Of a DNA stretch of 64,000 nt, positions 1 to 9,445 are shown piece by piece. This DNA is from Pseudomonas hefeiensis. Lineage in GTDB: Bacteria > Pseudomonadota > Gammaproteobacteria > Pseudomonadales > Pseudomonadaceae. Numbering within the stretch: position 1 is the stretch's first letter; each line of letters begins with the position of its first letter. Location of the stretch: assembly GCF_030687835.1 (NCBI RefSeq), contig NZ_CP117449.1:3038001-3102000 (forward strand), given 5' to 3'. Made by a program: the position numbers and the translations under genes. The notes beneath the pieces are model-generated. The model saw nothing but the letters and a program-made list of their open reading frames with translations. It had not been told where the DNA came from and ran no database searches.

Positions 1-354
1 CAAGGCTGACTGGACCTTGGCCGGGGCACGGTTGATTTCGTCCGCCAGCACCAGGTTGTGGAAGATCGGCCCCTGCTGGAACACGAAACTGCCGGTTTCC
101 GGGCGGTAGATTTCCGTGCCGGTAATGTCGGCAGGTAGCAGGTCGGGGGTGAACTGAATACGATGAAACTGCGCCTCAATGCCCTCGGCCAGTTCTTTGA
201 TGGCCTTGGTCTTGGCCAGCCCCGGCGCGCCTTCCACCAGCATGTGGCCGTCGGCGAGCAGGGCGATGAGCAGGCGCTCGATGAGTTTTTCCTGGCCGAG
301 GATCTGCGTTGAAAGAAAGGTTCGCAGCGCCAGCAGCGCTTCACGATGTTCCAT
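1..354 (-). CDS. MoxR-family AAA+ ATPase, N-terminal part (cut by window edge)
   Basis: The 118 residues present form the N-terminal part of a MoxR/RavA-type AAA+ ATPase, a chaperone-like ATPase usually encoded next to vWA-domain and DUF58 proteins. The translation starts [13 protein letters not shown] and contains a Walker A variant, [11 protein letters not shown], at about residues 41-51, and a Walker B-like [11 protein letters not shown] at about 103-113. These are typical MoxR motifs. The ATG at 354 is preceded by CCAGGAACAG, a distant but usable ribosome site. The rest of the gene, and any DUF58/vWA partners, lie to the left of the window. The family is clear; the specific role is not. 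Confidence 0.9.
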   Translation of the reverse strand, partial: MEHREALLALRTFLSTQILGQEKLIERLLIALLADGHMLVEGAPGLAKTKAIKELAEGIEAQFHRIQFTPDLLPADITGTEIYRPETGSFVFQQGPIFHNLVLADEINRAPAKVQSAL

Positions 355-593
355 CGGTGACTGTTCCTGGAAAGGGTGGCCCCGGGCGTTCGGATAACGT
401 CGGGGCTGGGGGCGTTACTTTAATGCATGGCGGGGGGTGGCGACTAACGGGATTTTGTTTGACGGGCGGATTTGTGACCGGGTTGGATTCATTGTGGGAG
501 GGGGTTTGCTTGCGATGTTGATAGAGCCAGCGGCTAAGGACTCAACCCTACCAGATAGCGGATCCATCAGATTCACCACATTTGCGCCACTGT

Positions 594-1919
594 TTACGCC
601 GGACCGGGTTTTCGCAATGTATCTTCGCGTTCTGCTGCGTGAAGGAACTCTCGCGCCAACTGCTGATACAACTCTGGTCCCATCCTTGAGCTCACGGCCT
701 TGGCTATTAACGCCACGGCCATGAGACTGATGACCATCTCATGGCTATCGATCATCTCCATGACGATGATCGCGGAGGTGATTGGAGACTGTGTGACGGC
801 GGCGAGAAAACCGACCATGCACAACGCAATAATGGGTTGCAGGGCAAGCCCAAACAATTCGGCAACGTTGGATCCAACGGCTGCTCCGATCGCCAGGGAC
901 GGGGCGAAGATCCCGCCCGGAATACCTGAAAAGTAAGTGATGATTGTCGCCAGGAAACGGGTGATCGGTGCATGCCAGGGAAGACTGATGTCATTGTTGA
1001 TGACCTGCGAGGTAATCCCGTAGCCGCTTCCAAATGACGTGCCTGCGCTGAGCCAGCCCAGTATCGCCACAATCATTGCGCAGATCCCTGCGAACCACAC
1101 CGGATGGCTGCGGCGCCACTCCCAGAGCACGAATCGATGATGACGCTGAGGCCACAGCAGGATACGGCTGAACAGTCCTCCCAACAGGCCGCAGCCAATG
1201 CCCGCCGCCAGTATTGGAGGGAGAATATCTCGGCCGATCTCCTGAACATCAAAATGGCCGAAATAGTTGTAGTTTCCCTGCAAGGCGATAGCGACCATCC
1301 CTGAAAGAATAATGGTGCTGAGTAATACCCCGCTGGTACGGGTTTCCAGCTTGCGGCCAAGTTCTTCTACCGCGAAGGCAATGCCTGCCAGGGGTGTATT
1401 GAACGCCGCGGCAATACCGGCTGCGCCACCCGCCAGTATCAAGTCCTCTACGCGAACGATTCGCCCATTCGGCAGAAAACGGTGGAAGAAATGCATGATC
1501 GAGGCGGCGACTTGTACCGATGGCCCTTCGCGTCCAGCGGAGAAACCTCCTGTCAGCGCGAGCGTACCAAGGCCGATCTTGCCAAAGGCAATTCGCAGCG
1601 AAACCAGTTTGTCGACACTTTTCCCTTGTTTCGCCAGTTTCGTTGCAGCAATCACCTGAGGTATCCCGCTGCCTTGAGAGCCATTGAAAAAGCGGGTGGT
1701 CAACCAGACCACGAACATGCCGATCAGTGGTGTGTAAATAAATGGCAGCCAAGGCCGCTCAGCTGTTTGTTGGGCGAATTGCGATAATGCTAAATCGGCC
1801 AATCGGGTGAACATGACTACGAGCAGACCGGCAACCGTCGCGGCTGTCCACAACGTCACTCGAGTACGCCAACGGATGGAGGTGAAACGACGATGTATCA
1901 GAGTAAACGGCTTGATCAC
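594..1919 (-). CDS. ClC-family voltage-gated chloride channel or H+/Cl- antiporter
   Basis: This 441-residue polytopic inner-membrane protein carries the ClC signatures in order: GSGIPQ (about residue 83), GREGPSVQ (about 129), where the Glu is the gating glutamate, and GIPGGIFAP (about 335). The length matches a bacterial ClC without C-terminal CBS domains. It probably moves chloride, possibly exchanging it for protons; transport versus channel behaviour cannot be read from sequence. It stands alone, with a 240 bp gap to moxR and a repeat-rich gap upstream. The family assignment is firm; the physiological role is unknown. Confidence 0.93.
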   Translation of the reverse strand: MIKPFTLIHRRFTSIRWRTRVTLWTAATVAGLLVVMFTRLADLALSQFAQQTAERPWLPFIYTPLIGMFVVWLTTRFFNGSQGSGIPQVIAATKLAKQGKSVDKLVSLRIAFGKIGLGTLALTGGFSAGREGPSVQVAASIMHFFHRFLPNGRIVRVEDLILAGGAAGIAAAFNTPLAGIAFAVEELGRKLETRTSGVLLSTIILSGMVAIALQGNYNYFGHFDVQEIGRDILPPILAAGIGCGLLGGLFSRILLWPQRHHRFVLWEWRRSHPVWFAGICAMIVAILGWLSAGTSFGSGYGITSQVINNDISLPWHAPITRFLATIITYFSGIPGGIFAPSLAIGAAVGSNVAELFGLALQPIIALCMVGFLAAVTQSPITSAIIVMEMIDSHEMVISLMAVALIAKAVSSRMGPELYQQLAREFLHAAEREDTLRKPGPA

Positions 1920-2100
1920 CCGGCCTGCTTCCTGTTGACGTCCAACATTTCTCTATGCGGACAAGCCTAACCTCATCCATCACGCCATCCAAGTCGGGGA
2001 TGAACACCGATTCCATGAGCACTCAAGATCAGTGCGGGAGCCGAGTCTGATTGCGATTGTGGTGGGTCAGGCTGCATTGAAGTTGAATGTGCCGCCGTCA

Positions 2101-2195
2101 TCGCGAGCAAGCTCGGCTCCCACAGGGATTGGCGGTGGACACAAAACTAAGAGCGCCACAGATCCATTGTGGGAGCGAGCCTGCTCGCGATAGCG
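2101..2195. repeat. REPIN-type inverted REP pair
   Basis: TCGCGAGCAAGCTCGGCTCC at 2101 is the inverse of GGGAGCGAGCCTGCTCGCGA ending near 2190, with about 50 bp between them. This is the first of nine elements in the window with the same outer ends. It abuts the truncated gene remnant at 2228-2482. Confidence 0.85.
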
Positions 2196-2227
2196 TCATT
2201 AGCATCACCGTCCATTCCCTAGCGTGA

Positions 2228-2482
2228 GCCCGCGTCCCGCTGGAGTACAACCAGCTCAATGCGTTCCAGACTCGGTATGCAGCGGCCATTCGGGCCGGTG
2301 GTGGTTCCGGGCTGGTCCTGATCAGTCAGAACAACAAACTGATCAAGGACCTGGGTGCCTACACCAGCCTGGATGTGCCGGATAACGGCAATGAGGCCCG
2401 TTATTACGTGAGGGACCTGAATGATAGTGACGCGTACCTGGCCTATGACGTTGACGGCAATCTGGTGCAGAAAGACGAATAA
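2228..2482 (+). pseudogene. C-terminal remnant of an unidentified protein
   Basis: An 84-codon reading frame is open from just after an in-frame TGA (2225-2227) to TAA at 2480-2482. It has no plausible start codon or ribosome site. The translation (VPLEYNQLNAFQTRYAAAIR... ending AYDVDGNLVQKDE) reads like real protein, with mixed polar and glycine-rich stretches, rather than a shadow frame. The left end coincides with a REPIN and the right end with a second REP element, so the rest of the gene was probably lost by deletion. I do not recognise the parent family. Confidence 0.45.
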
Positions 2483-2500
2483 CAGTTGGTGCACTGACCT

Positions 2501-2632
2501 GTGGTGAGGGGATTTATCCCCGTTGGGCTGCGAAGCGGCCCCCGAACCAGGCAACTCGGTGTGCCAGGAAGATTGAATTCGCTGCTTTGGGGCTGCTGCG
2601 CAGCCCAGCGGGGATAAATCCCCTCGCCACAA
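2501..2632. repeat. Composite REP element, second family
   Basis: An inverted pair built on GAGGGGATTTATCCCCG / CGGGGATAAATCCCCTC with an internal GGTGTGCCAGGAAGATTGA segment. The same composite, including the internal segment, recurs at 42874-43009. A half copy occurs at 20907-20950. It lies directly downstream of the minus-strand gene at 2637-2990. Confidence 0.8.
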
Positions 2633-2636
2633 GGAA

Positions 2637-2990
2637 TCAGAGCTGGCTTATATAGGTCCCCGTCCCCTTGAGGATGTTCTGCAAGGTCAGTTCCACTTCC
2701 GCCAGGTCCGCCGCATCGGTGTCATGGGTGATTTCCAGCACGTCGTCGCCATTGAGCACATCGGCATCCGCCGCAGCAATTTCGATTTTCAGCAGGGTCG
2801 GGCTGAGGGTGACCTTGACGCCCTCCAGGGTCGAAGGCTCACCCTCCAGGGCGATTTCCAGTTCGTTTTCGTCGGGGTAGCGGGTCATCAGGAACATTTC
2901 GCCCTGGGCACTGTGGCAGCACAACATGGCCATGTTGTCTTCCTCGTCGTCACACGGGTTGGCGATCAGAAGGGCGGTGGTCATTTGCAT
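2637..2990 (-). CDS. Small acidic hypothetical protein
   Basis: A 117-residue, strongly acidic soluble protein with no signal peptide or membrane segment. It starts MQMTTALLIANPCDDEED; a second Met three codons in is also possible. CCAGGAGCC lies about 9 nt upstream of the first ATG. Two adjacent Cys (MLCCHS, near residue 24) and a C-terminal half of alternating hydrophobic and acidic residues suggest a compact beta-rich fold. I cannot name a family. The good ribosome site and Pseudomonas-like codon use support a real gene. Confidence 0.65.
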   Translation of the reverse strand: MQMTTALLIANPCDDEEDNMAMLCCHSAQGEMFLMTRYPDENELEIALEGEPSTLEGVKVTLSPTLLKIEIAAADADVLNGDDVLEITHDTDAADLAEVELTLQNILKGTGTYISQL

Positions 2991-3433
2991 GGTGATGGCT
3001 CCTGGCTCGATGAGCCGAAAAAAGTGGATTTTGCCAGCCTGGAGGACTTTGCGCTGGATTACCGCAATCGGGCTGCGATTTCACACCGTCAGGTGCCGTT
3101 TCGCCCCTGGGCTGCTAGGGTTGTTCGATGAACTCGGGCCGGTTTAGCTTGCCGATGACCGAATATGTCGCAGCGCTGCAAGCAGGCACATTGTCGCACT
3201 CGTTAAGCTGCACGGCGGATGTACACCTGCAAAGGGCACCACGAGGGCTTTTTGCAGGTGTCCATTACATGGAAATTACATGGAAAAGGATGTGACCTGC
3301 CGGTCTTGTCCAGCTTCACCCACCTGTCATCCTGTTTCCTCTGCCCGAGAATCAGGAGCAGGATGGCCGACAGCTCCGAAAGGGGCTGCACGCGACGCTT
3401 CCATCAATAACAAGCCCAAGCGGAGTACCACAG
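2991..3433 (+). promoter_or_regulatory. gdhB leader region with hairpin and tandem repeat
   Basis: This 443 bp gap has no convincing gene. Two structures stand out. One is an 11-nt perfect inverted repeat, ACACCTGCAAA (3223-3233) and TTTGCAGGTGT (3251-3261), with a 17-nt loop. The other is a perfect 11-bp tandem duplication, ATTACATGGAA, at 3264-3274 and 3275-3285. Both lie about 150-210 nt upstream of gdhB and could be a transcription or leader control site. The function is inference. Confidence 0.35.
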
Positions 3434-6400
3434 ATGGCGTTCTTCACCGCAGCCAGCAAAGCCGACTTCCAGCACCAACTGCAAGCGGCACTGGCGCAGC
3501 ACATCAGTGAACAGGCACTGCCACAAGTGGCGCTGTTCGCTGAACAATTCTTCGGCATCATTTCCCTCGATGAACTTACCCAGCGCCGGTTGTCTGACCT
3601 CGCCGGCTGCACCCTGTCTGCCTGGCGCCTGCTTGAGCGCTTCGAACACGCGCAGCCGCAGGTCCGCGTCTACAACCCGGATTACGAACGCCACGGCTGG
3701 CAGTCGACGCATACCGCAGTGGAAGTGCTGCACCACGACCTGCCGTTCCTGGTGGATTCGGTCCGCACCGAACTGAACCGTCGCGGCTACAGCATCCATA
3801 CCCTGCAAACCACCGTGTTGAGCGTGCGTCGCGGCAGCAAGGGCGAGTTGCTGGAGATCCTGCCAAAAGGCACCCAGGGCGACGACATCCTGCAAGAGTC
3901 GTTGATGTACCTGGAGATCGACCGCTGTGCCAACGCCACCGAACTCAACGTCCTGAGCAAGGAACTTGAGCAGGTGCTGGGCGAGGTGCGCGTGGCGGTG
4001 GCTGATTTCGAGCCGATGAAAGCCAAGGTCCAGGACATTCTGGCCAGCCTGGACAACAGTGCCTACGCTATCGATGCCGACGAAAAAGGCGAGATCAAGA
4101 GCTTTCTGGAATGGCTGGTGGGTAACCACTTCACCTTCCTGGGCTACGAAGAGTTCGTGGTTCGTGATGACGCCGACGGCGGCCATATCCAATACAACCC
4201 CGATTCGTTCCTCGGCCTGACCAAACTGCTGCGCGCCGGCCTTACGGTCGATGACCTGCGCATTGAAGACTACGCCGTCAATTACCTGCGCGAACCGACC
4301 CCGCTGTCGTTTGCCAAGGCCGCGCATCCGAGCCGCGTACACCGTCCTGCCTACCCGGACTACGTGTCGATCCGTGAGATCGATGCCGATGGCAAGGTCA
4401 TCAAGGAATGCCGCTTCATGGGCCTGTACACCTCGTCGGTGTATGGCGAGAGCGTGCGTGTCATTCCTTACATTCGCCGCAAGGTCGAGGAAATCGAACG
4501 CCGCTCGGGCTTCCAGGCCAAGGCGCACCTGGGCAAAGAGCTGGCCCAGGTGGTCGAAGTGCTGCCCCGTGACGACCTGTTCCAGACTCCGGTGGACGAG
4601 CTGTTCAGCACTGTGATGTCCATCGTGCAGATCCAGGAACGCAACAAGATCCGCGTATTCCTGCGCAAAGACCCGTACGGCCGTTTCTGCTACTGCCTGG
4701 CCTATGTGCCACGCGACATCTATTCCACCGAAGTGCGTCAGAAGATCCAGCAAGTGCTGATGGAACGTCTGAAAGCCTCGGACTGCGAGTTCTGGACCTT
4801 CTTCTCCGAATCCGTGCTGGCCCGTGTACAGCTGATCCTGCGCGTGGACCCGAAGAACCGTCTCGACATCGACCCGGTATTGCTGGAAAAAGAAGTGGTG
4901 CAGGCCTGCCGCAGCTGGAAGGATGACTACGCGAGCCTGGTGATCGAAAGCTTCGGCGAAGCCCAGGGCACCAACGTACTGGCCGATTTCCCGAAAGGCT
5001 TCCCGGCCGGCTACCGCGAGCGTTTTGCCGCGCACTCGGCCGTGGTCGACATGCAGCACCTGTTGAGCCTGCATGAAAAAAATCCGCTGGTCATGAGTTT
5101 CTACCAGCCGCTGGGCCAGGTTTCCGGTCAGCGCGAGCTGCACTGCAAGCTGTACCACGCCGATACGCCGCTGGCATTGTCCGATGTGCTACCGATCCTG
5201 GAGAACCTCGGCCTGCGCGTGCTGGGCGAGTTCCCGTATCGCCTGCGCCACACCAATGGCCGCGAGTTCTGGATTCATGACTTCGCGTTCACCGCCGCTG
5301 AAGGCCTGGACCTGGACATCCAGCAGCTCAACGACACCTTGCAGGACGCCTTCGTCCACATCGTGCGCGGCGACGCCGAGAACGATGCATTCAACCGCCT
5401 GGTGCTGACCGCCGGCCTGCCATGGCGTGATGTAGCGCTGCTGCGCGCCTACGCCCGTTACCTGAAGCAGATCCGCCTGGGCTTTGACCTGGGTTACATC
5501 GCCAGCACCCTGAACAACCACACCGACATCGCTCGCGAGCTGACCCGGTTGTTCAAGACCCGCTTCTACCTGGCCCGCAAGCTCAGCAGCGACGACCTGG
5601 AAGACAAGCAAGTACGCCTGGAACAGGCGATCCTCACGGCGCTGGACAACGTCCAGGTGCTCAACGAAGACCGCATCCTGCGTCGCTACCTGGACCTGAT
5701 CAAGGCCACCCTGCGGACCAACTTCTACCAGACCGACGCCAACGGTCAGAACAAGTCCTACTTCAGCTTCAAGTTCAATCCGCACTTGATCCCGGAATTG
5801 CCCAAGCCAGTACCAAAATTCGAGATTTTCGTGTACTCGCCACGGGTCGAAGGCGTGCATCTGCGCTTCGGCAACGTAGCCCGTGGTGGTCTGCGCTGGT
5901 CCGATCGTGAAGAAGATTACCGCACCGAGGTGCTCGGCCTGGTCAAGGCCCAGCAAGTGAAAAACTCGGTAATCGTGCCGGTCGGTGCCAAGGGCGGTTT
6001 CCTGCCACGGCGCCTGCCGCTGGGCGGCGGCCGGGACGAAATTGCGGCCGAGGGCATCGCCTGCTACCGCATCTTCATCTCGGGTCTGCTGGACATCACC
6101 GACAACCTCAAGGAAGGCGCACTGGTACCGCCGGCCAACGTCGTGCGTCATGACGACGATGACCCGTACCTGGTGGTGGCGGCGGACAAGGGCACCGCGA
6201 CCTTCTCCGACATCGCCAACGGCATTGCCATCGACTACGGCTTCTGGCTCGGCGATGCGTTCGCCTCCGGCGGATCGGCCGGCTACGACCACAAGAAAAT
6301 GGGCATCACCGCCAAGGGCGCGTGGGTCGGTGTTCAGCGTCACTTCCGCGAACGCGGTATCAATGTTCAGGAAGACAGCATCACCGTGGTAGGTGTCGGC

Positions 6401-8302
6401 GACATGGCCGGCGACGTGTTCGGTAACGGCCTGTTGATGTCTGACAAGTTGCAACTGGTCGCAGCGTTCAACCACCTGCACATCTTCATCGACCCGAACC
6501 CGGAACCGGCCAGCAGCTTCGCCGAGCGCCAGCGTCTGTTCGACCTGCCGCGTTCGGCCTGGACCGACTACGACACCAGCATCATGTCCGAAGGCGGCGG
6601 TATCTTCTCGCGCAGCGCCAAGAGCATCGCCATCTCGCCACAGATGAAAGAACGCTTCGACATCAAGGCCGACAAACTGACTCCGACCGAGCTGCTCAAC
6701 GCCTTGCTCAAGGCGCCAGTGGATCTGTTGTGGAACGGCGGTATCGGCACTTACGTCAAGGCCAGCACCGAAAGCCACGCCGATGTGGGCGACAAGGCCA
6801 ACGATGCGCTGCGCGTGAACGGTGACGAACTGCGCTGCAAGGTCGTGGGCGAGGGCGGCAACCTGGGCATGACCCAATTGGGTCGTGTCGAGTTCGGCCT
6901 GCATGGCGGCGCCACCAACACCGATTTCATCGATAACGCCGGCGGCGTGGACTGCTCCGACCACGAAGTGAACATCAAGATCCTGCTCAACGAAGTGGTG
7001 CAGGCCGGCGACATGACCGAGAAGCAACGCAACCAGTTGCTTGGCAGCATGACCGACGAAGTCGGCGGCCTGGTGTTGGGCAACAACTACAAGCAGACCC
7101 AGGCCCTGTCCCTGGCGGCACGCCGTGCATTCGTGCGCATTGCCGAATACAAGCGCCTGATGAACGATCTGGAGGCACGCGGCAAGCTGGATCGCGCCAT
7201 CGAGTTCCTGCCGGCCGAAGAACAACTGGCCGAGCGTGTCGCGGCGGGCCAAGGCCTGACCCGTGCCGAACTGTCGGTGCTGATCTCCTACAGCAAGATC
7301 GACCTCAAGGAAGCGCTGCTCAACTCCCAGGTGCCGGATGACGATTACCTGACCCGTGACATGGAGACCGCGTTCCCGCCGACGCTGGTGAGCAAGTTCT
7401 CCGAAGCCATGCGTCGCCATCGCCTCAAGCGCGAGATCGTCAGCACCCAGATCGCCAACGATCTGGTCAACCACATGGGCATCACCTTCGTTCAACGGCT
7501 CAAGGAGTCCACCGGCATGAGCCCGGCGAACGTGGCGGGTGCGTATGTAATAGTTCGAGATATCTTTCACCTTCCGCACTGGTTCCGCCAAATAGAAGCC
7601 CTGGACCACCAGGTGTCGGCCGACGTACAGCTGGAGCTGATGGACGAGCTGATGCGCCTGGGTCGTCGTGCGACGCGCTGGTTCCTGCGCAGTCGTCGTA
7701 ACGAGCAGAACGCTGCCCGGGATGTTGCTCACTTCGGTCCGCACCTGGCGGCGCTGGGCCTCAAGCTCGACGAGCTGCTGGAAGGCCCGACCCGTGAAGG
7801 CTGGCAGACCCGTTACCAGGCCTATGTGGCGGCCGGCGTGCCGGAGCTGCTGGCGCGCATGGTTGCAGGCACCACGCACCTGTACACCTTGCTGCCGATC
7901 ATCGAAGCGTCCGACGTCACCGGCCAGAACGCCGCCGATGTGGCCAAGGCCTACTTCGCCGTGGGCAGCGCCCTGGACATCACCTGGTACTTGCAACAGA
8001 TCAGCGCGCTGCCGGTAGAAAACAACTGGCAGGCCCTGGCCCGTGAAGCGTTCCGTGATGACGTCGACTGGCAGCAGCGGGCTATCACCATTTCGGTCCT
8101 GCAACAGGGCGACGGCACTCAGGAGGTGGAAACACGTCTGGCGCTGTGGCTGGAACAGCATAACGACATGGTCGAGCGCTGGCGCGCCATGTTGGTGGAC
8201 ATCCGTGCCGCCAGTGGCACGGACTACGCCATGTACGCGGTCGCCAACCGCGAACTGCTGGACCTGGCGTTGAGTGGTCAGGCGGTCGTAACGGCCAACT
8301 GA
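3434..8302 (+). CDS. gdhB: NAD-specific glutamate dehydrogenase, large (about 180 kDa) type
   Basis: At 1622 residues this is the usual length for the L-180 class of NAD-dependent glutamate dehydrogenase, a catabolic enzyme deaminating glutamate to 2-oxoglutarate. The N-terminal ~700 residues are the regulatory ACT-like and helical part. The catalytic core follows, with RGGLRWSDREEDYRTEVLGL near residue 815, the PVGAKGGF glycine-rich substrate loop near 850, and VVGVGDMAGDVFGNG of the NAD-binding domain near 985. GGAG at 3422-3425 is well placed before the ATG. The gene stands alone and ends at a strong terminator. Long antisense reading frames opposite it are codon-bias shadows. Confidence 0.97.
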   Translation: MAFFTAASKADFQHQLQAALAQHISEQALPQVALFAEQFFGIISLDELTQRRLSDLAGCTLSAWRLLERFEHAQPQVRVYNPDYERHGWQSTHTAVEVLHHDLPFLVDSVRTELNRRGYSIHTLQTTVLSVRRGSKGELLEILPKGTQGDDILQESLMYLEIDRCANATELNVLSKELEQVLGEVRVAVADFEPMKAKVQDILASLDNSAYAIDADEKGEIKSFLEWLVGNHFTFLGYEEFVVRDDADGGHIQYNPDSFLGLTKLLRAGLTVDDLRIEDYAVNYLREPTPLSFAKAAHPSRVHRPAYPDYVSIREIDADGKVIKECRFMGLYTSSVYGESVRVIPYIRRKVEEIERRSGFQAKAHLGKELAQVVEVLPRDDLFQTPVDELFSTVMSIVQIQERNKIRVFLRKDPYGRFCYCLAYVPRDIYSTEVRQKIQQVLMERLKASDCEFWTFFSESVLARVQLILRVDPKNRLDIDPVLLEKEVVQACRSWKDDYASLVIESFGEAQGTNVLADFPKGFPAGYRERFAAHSAVVDMQHLLSLHEKNPLVMSFYQPLGQVSGQRELHCKLYHADTPLALSDVLPILENLGLRVLGEFPYRLRHTNGREFWIHDFAFTAAEGLDLDIQQLNDTLQDAFVHIVRGDAENDAFNRLVLTAGLPWRDVALLRAYARYLKQIRLGFDLGYIASTLNNHTDIARELTRLFKTRFYLARKLSSDDLEDKQVRLEQAILTALDNVQVLNEDRILRRYLDLIKATLRTNFYQTDANGQNKSYFSFKFNPHLIPELPKPVPKFEIFVYSPRVEGVHLRFGNVARGGLRWSDREEDYRTEVLGLVKAQQVKNSVIVPVGAKGGFLPRRLPLGGGRDEIAAEGIACYRIFISGLLDITDNLKEGALVPPANVVRHDDDDPYLVVAADKGTATFSDIANGIAIDYGFWLGDAFASGGSAGYDHKKMGITAKGAWVGVQRHFRERGINVQEDSITVVGVGDMAGDVFGNGLLMSDKLQLVAAFNHLHIFIDPNPEPASSFAERQRLFDLPRSAWTDYDTSIMSEGGGIFSRSAKSIAISPQMKERFDIKADKLTPTELLNALLKAPVDLLWNGGIGTYVKASTESHADVGDKANDALRVNGDELRCKVVGEGGNLGMTQLGRVEFGLHGGATNTDFIDNAGGVDCSDHEVNIKILLNEVVQAGDMTEKQRNQLLGSMTDEVGGLVLGNNYKQTQALSLAARRAFVRIAEYKRLMNDLEARGKLDRAIEFLPAEEQLAERVAAGQGLTRAELSVLISYSKIDLKEALLNSQVPDDDYLTRDMETAFPPTLVSKFSEAMRRHRLKREIVSTQIANDLVNHMGITFVQRLKESTGMSPANVAGAYVIVRDIFHLPHWFRQIEALDHQVSADVQLELMDELMRLGRRATRWFLRSRRNEQNAARDVAHFGPHLAALGLKLDELLEGPTREGWQTRYQAYVAAGVPELLARMVAGTTHLYTLLPIIEASDVTGQNAADVAKAYFAVGSALDITWYLQQISALPVENNWQALAREAFRDDVDWQQRAITISVLQQGDGTQEVETRLALWLEQHNDMVERWRAMLVDIRAASGTDYAMYAVANRELLDLALSGQAVVTAN

Positions 8303-8320
8303 TCCTGCGTTGAATGAAAG

Positions 8321-8351
8321 AGCCCCGCATCGAGAGATGCGGGGCTTTTTT
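8321..8351 (+). terminator. Rho-independent terminator of gdhB
   Basis: AGCCCCGCATC (8321-8331), loop GAGA, GATGCGGGGCT (8336-8346), then a T run. The 11-bp perfect stem with a tetraloop lies 19 nt after the gdhB stop. Confidence 0.93.
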
Positions 8352-8384
8352 ATTAGTGCGGTGGCTCCCTGGGTAAAAATACTC

Positions 8385-8477
8385 CTGTGGGAGCAAAGCT
8401 TGCTCGCGATAGCGTTGGATCAACAGTATTGATGTAACTGACGGACCGCTATCGCGAGCAAGCTTTGCTCCCACAGA
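8385..8477. repeat. REPIN-type inverted REP pair
   Basis: CTGTGGGAGCAAAGCTTGCT and its near-perfect inverse AGCAAGCTTTGCTCCCACAG flank about 50 bp. It lies between the convergent gdhB and cupin genes. Confidence 0.88.
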
Positions 8478-8496
8478 GGCGTAGTGGTATGGCCGG

Positions 8497-8901
8497 TTAG
8501 TTCTTCAGCGGTATCAACACCGCTTCATCCTTGCCCATCACCATGAACACCAGCAATTTGGCCGGTTCGGTCGAGCTGGCGTTTTTCGAAACCAGATGCT
8601 CGGACCCCGCAGCTTCGTACCAGAATTCCCCGGCCTTGTAGGTGGTCGCCGGCTCGCCTTGGACCTGGGAGGTGATGGCACCTTCCAGCACATAGGCCAT
8701 GGCCGTTCCTTCATGTTTGTGGGCGACGGACGACTGGCCGGGGGCGTAGTCGACCGTCAGCATCATGGCTTTGTTACCGGGCAGGTTCTTCAGCATCTTC
8801 TCCTGCAGCACGTTGATCTTTTCCGAAGGCGCGGTTTCGTGGGCATAGACCGGGGCCAGAGGCAGCAGACTGAGGGTGGCGATCAGGCAAAGCGTTTTCA
8901 T
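8497..8901 (-). CDS. Periplasmic cupin-domain protein
   Basis: A 134-residue protein with a cleavable signal peptide (MKTLCLIATLSLLPLAPVYA) followed by a single cupin barrel. The metal-ligand pattern is partly visible: HKHEGTAMAYVLEG (cupin motif 1) and AGEFWYEAAGSEHLVSKN (motif 2, with the His of GSEH). Small secreted cupins of this type are common in Pseudomonas and mostly uncharacterised; some act on phenolic or oxidised compounds. It stands alone, convergent with gdhB. The fold is confident, the substrate unknown. Confidence 0.82.
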   Translation of the reverse strand: MKTLCLIATLSLLPLAPVYAHETAPSEKINVLQEKMLKNLPGNKAMMLTVDYAPGQSSVAHKHEGTAMAYVLEGAITSQVQGEPATTYKAGEFWYEAAGSEHLVSKNASSTEPAKLLVFMVMGKDEAVLIPLKN

Positions 8902-9040
8902 GGGAATGACCTTCGTGGGTTTGAGTGATTTCGCGCTGTAGCGGCGATGGATTCACCCTAAGCCCCACGGTAGGGCAAACAAACGTCCAATCTTTCGGAA
9001 GGCGGGTAGACCAATGCCACGATCCACCTCATGGCAAAGG

Positions 9041-9322
9041 TCAGCGGTTGAAGTCCACGCTTCGAGCCAGGCGGTTGTCGATCAGGCCGATGAAACCTTG
9101 CACTTCAGGGCAGTTGAAGTGGGCTTGCATCGCCGCTTCCGATTGCCAGCGGGCGCTGACGTTCCAGCGGTCGCCGTCCTCCGGGCAACGGTCAACCATG
9201 TAGGCATCGCACCCGGGTTGCGCGCGCAAGGTTTCGACGATTTTCTGCAACTGGCGGCCCAGTTCTTCCGAGCGACCAGCGGCGGCTCGGACCTGTACGG
9301 TATTGATCACTTGGCGAGTCAT
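9041..9322 (-). CDS. Antibiotic biosynthesis monooxygenase (ABM) domain protein
   Basis: This 93-residue ferredoxin-like fold protein is typical of the ABM/YgiN superfamily, cofactor-free quinol or phenol monooxygenases. Visible features are the N-terminal strand INTVQVRAAAGRSEEL, the GCDAYMV segment and the DRWNVSARWQSEAAMQAH core with its conserved Trp and His. GGAG sits about 8 nt before the ATG. The enzyme substrate cannot be deduced. It is separate from the neighbouring MocR gene by 123 bp. Confidence 0.8.
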   Translation of the reverse strand: MTRQVINTVQVRAAAGRSEELGRQLQKIVETLRAQPGCDAYMVDRCPEDGDRWNVSARWQSEAAMQAHFNCPEVQGFIGLIDNRLARSVDFNR

Positions 9323-9445
9323 TGCTCTGGCTCCTGAATCAAGTCGGACGGGATTTACTCAACACTCAACAAGACCCCTGCAGGATAGGCCTGTAATTAC
9401 GAGGCTAAAACAGCCAATGGGCGGATAAATGCCCAGTCCAATGGC

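Noticed and set aside
5189..8161. 990-codon open frame antisense to gdhB
   Set aside because: It mirrors the GC-rich codon pattern of gdhB, has low-complexity His/Gln/Val-rich translation and no family motif; gdhB is certain.
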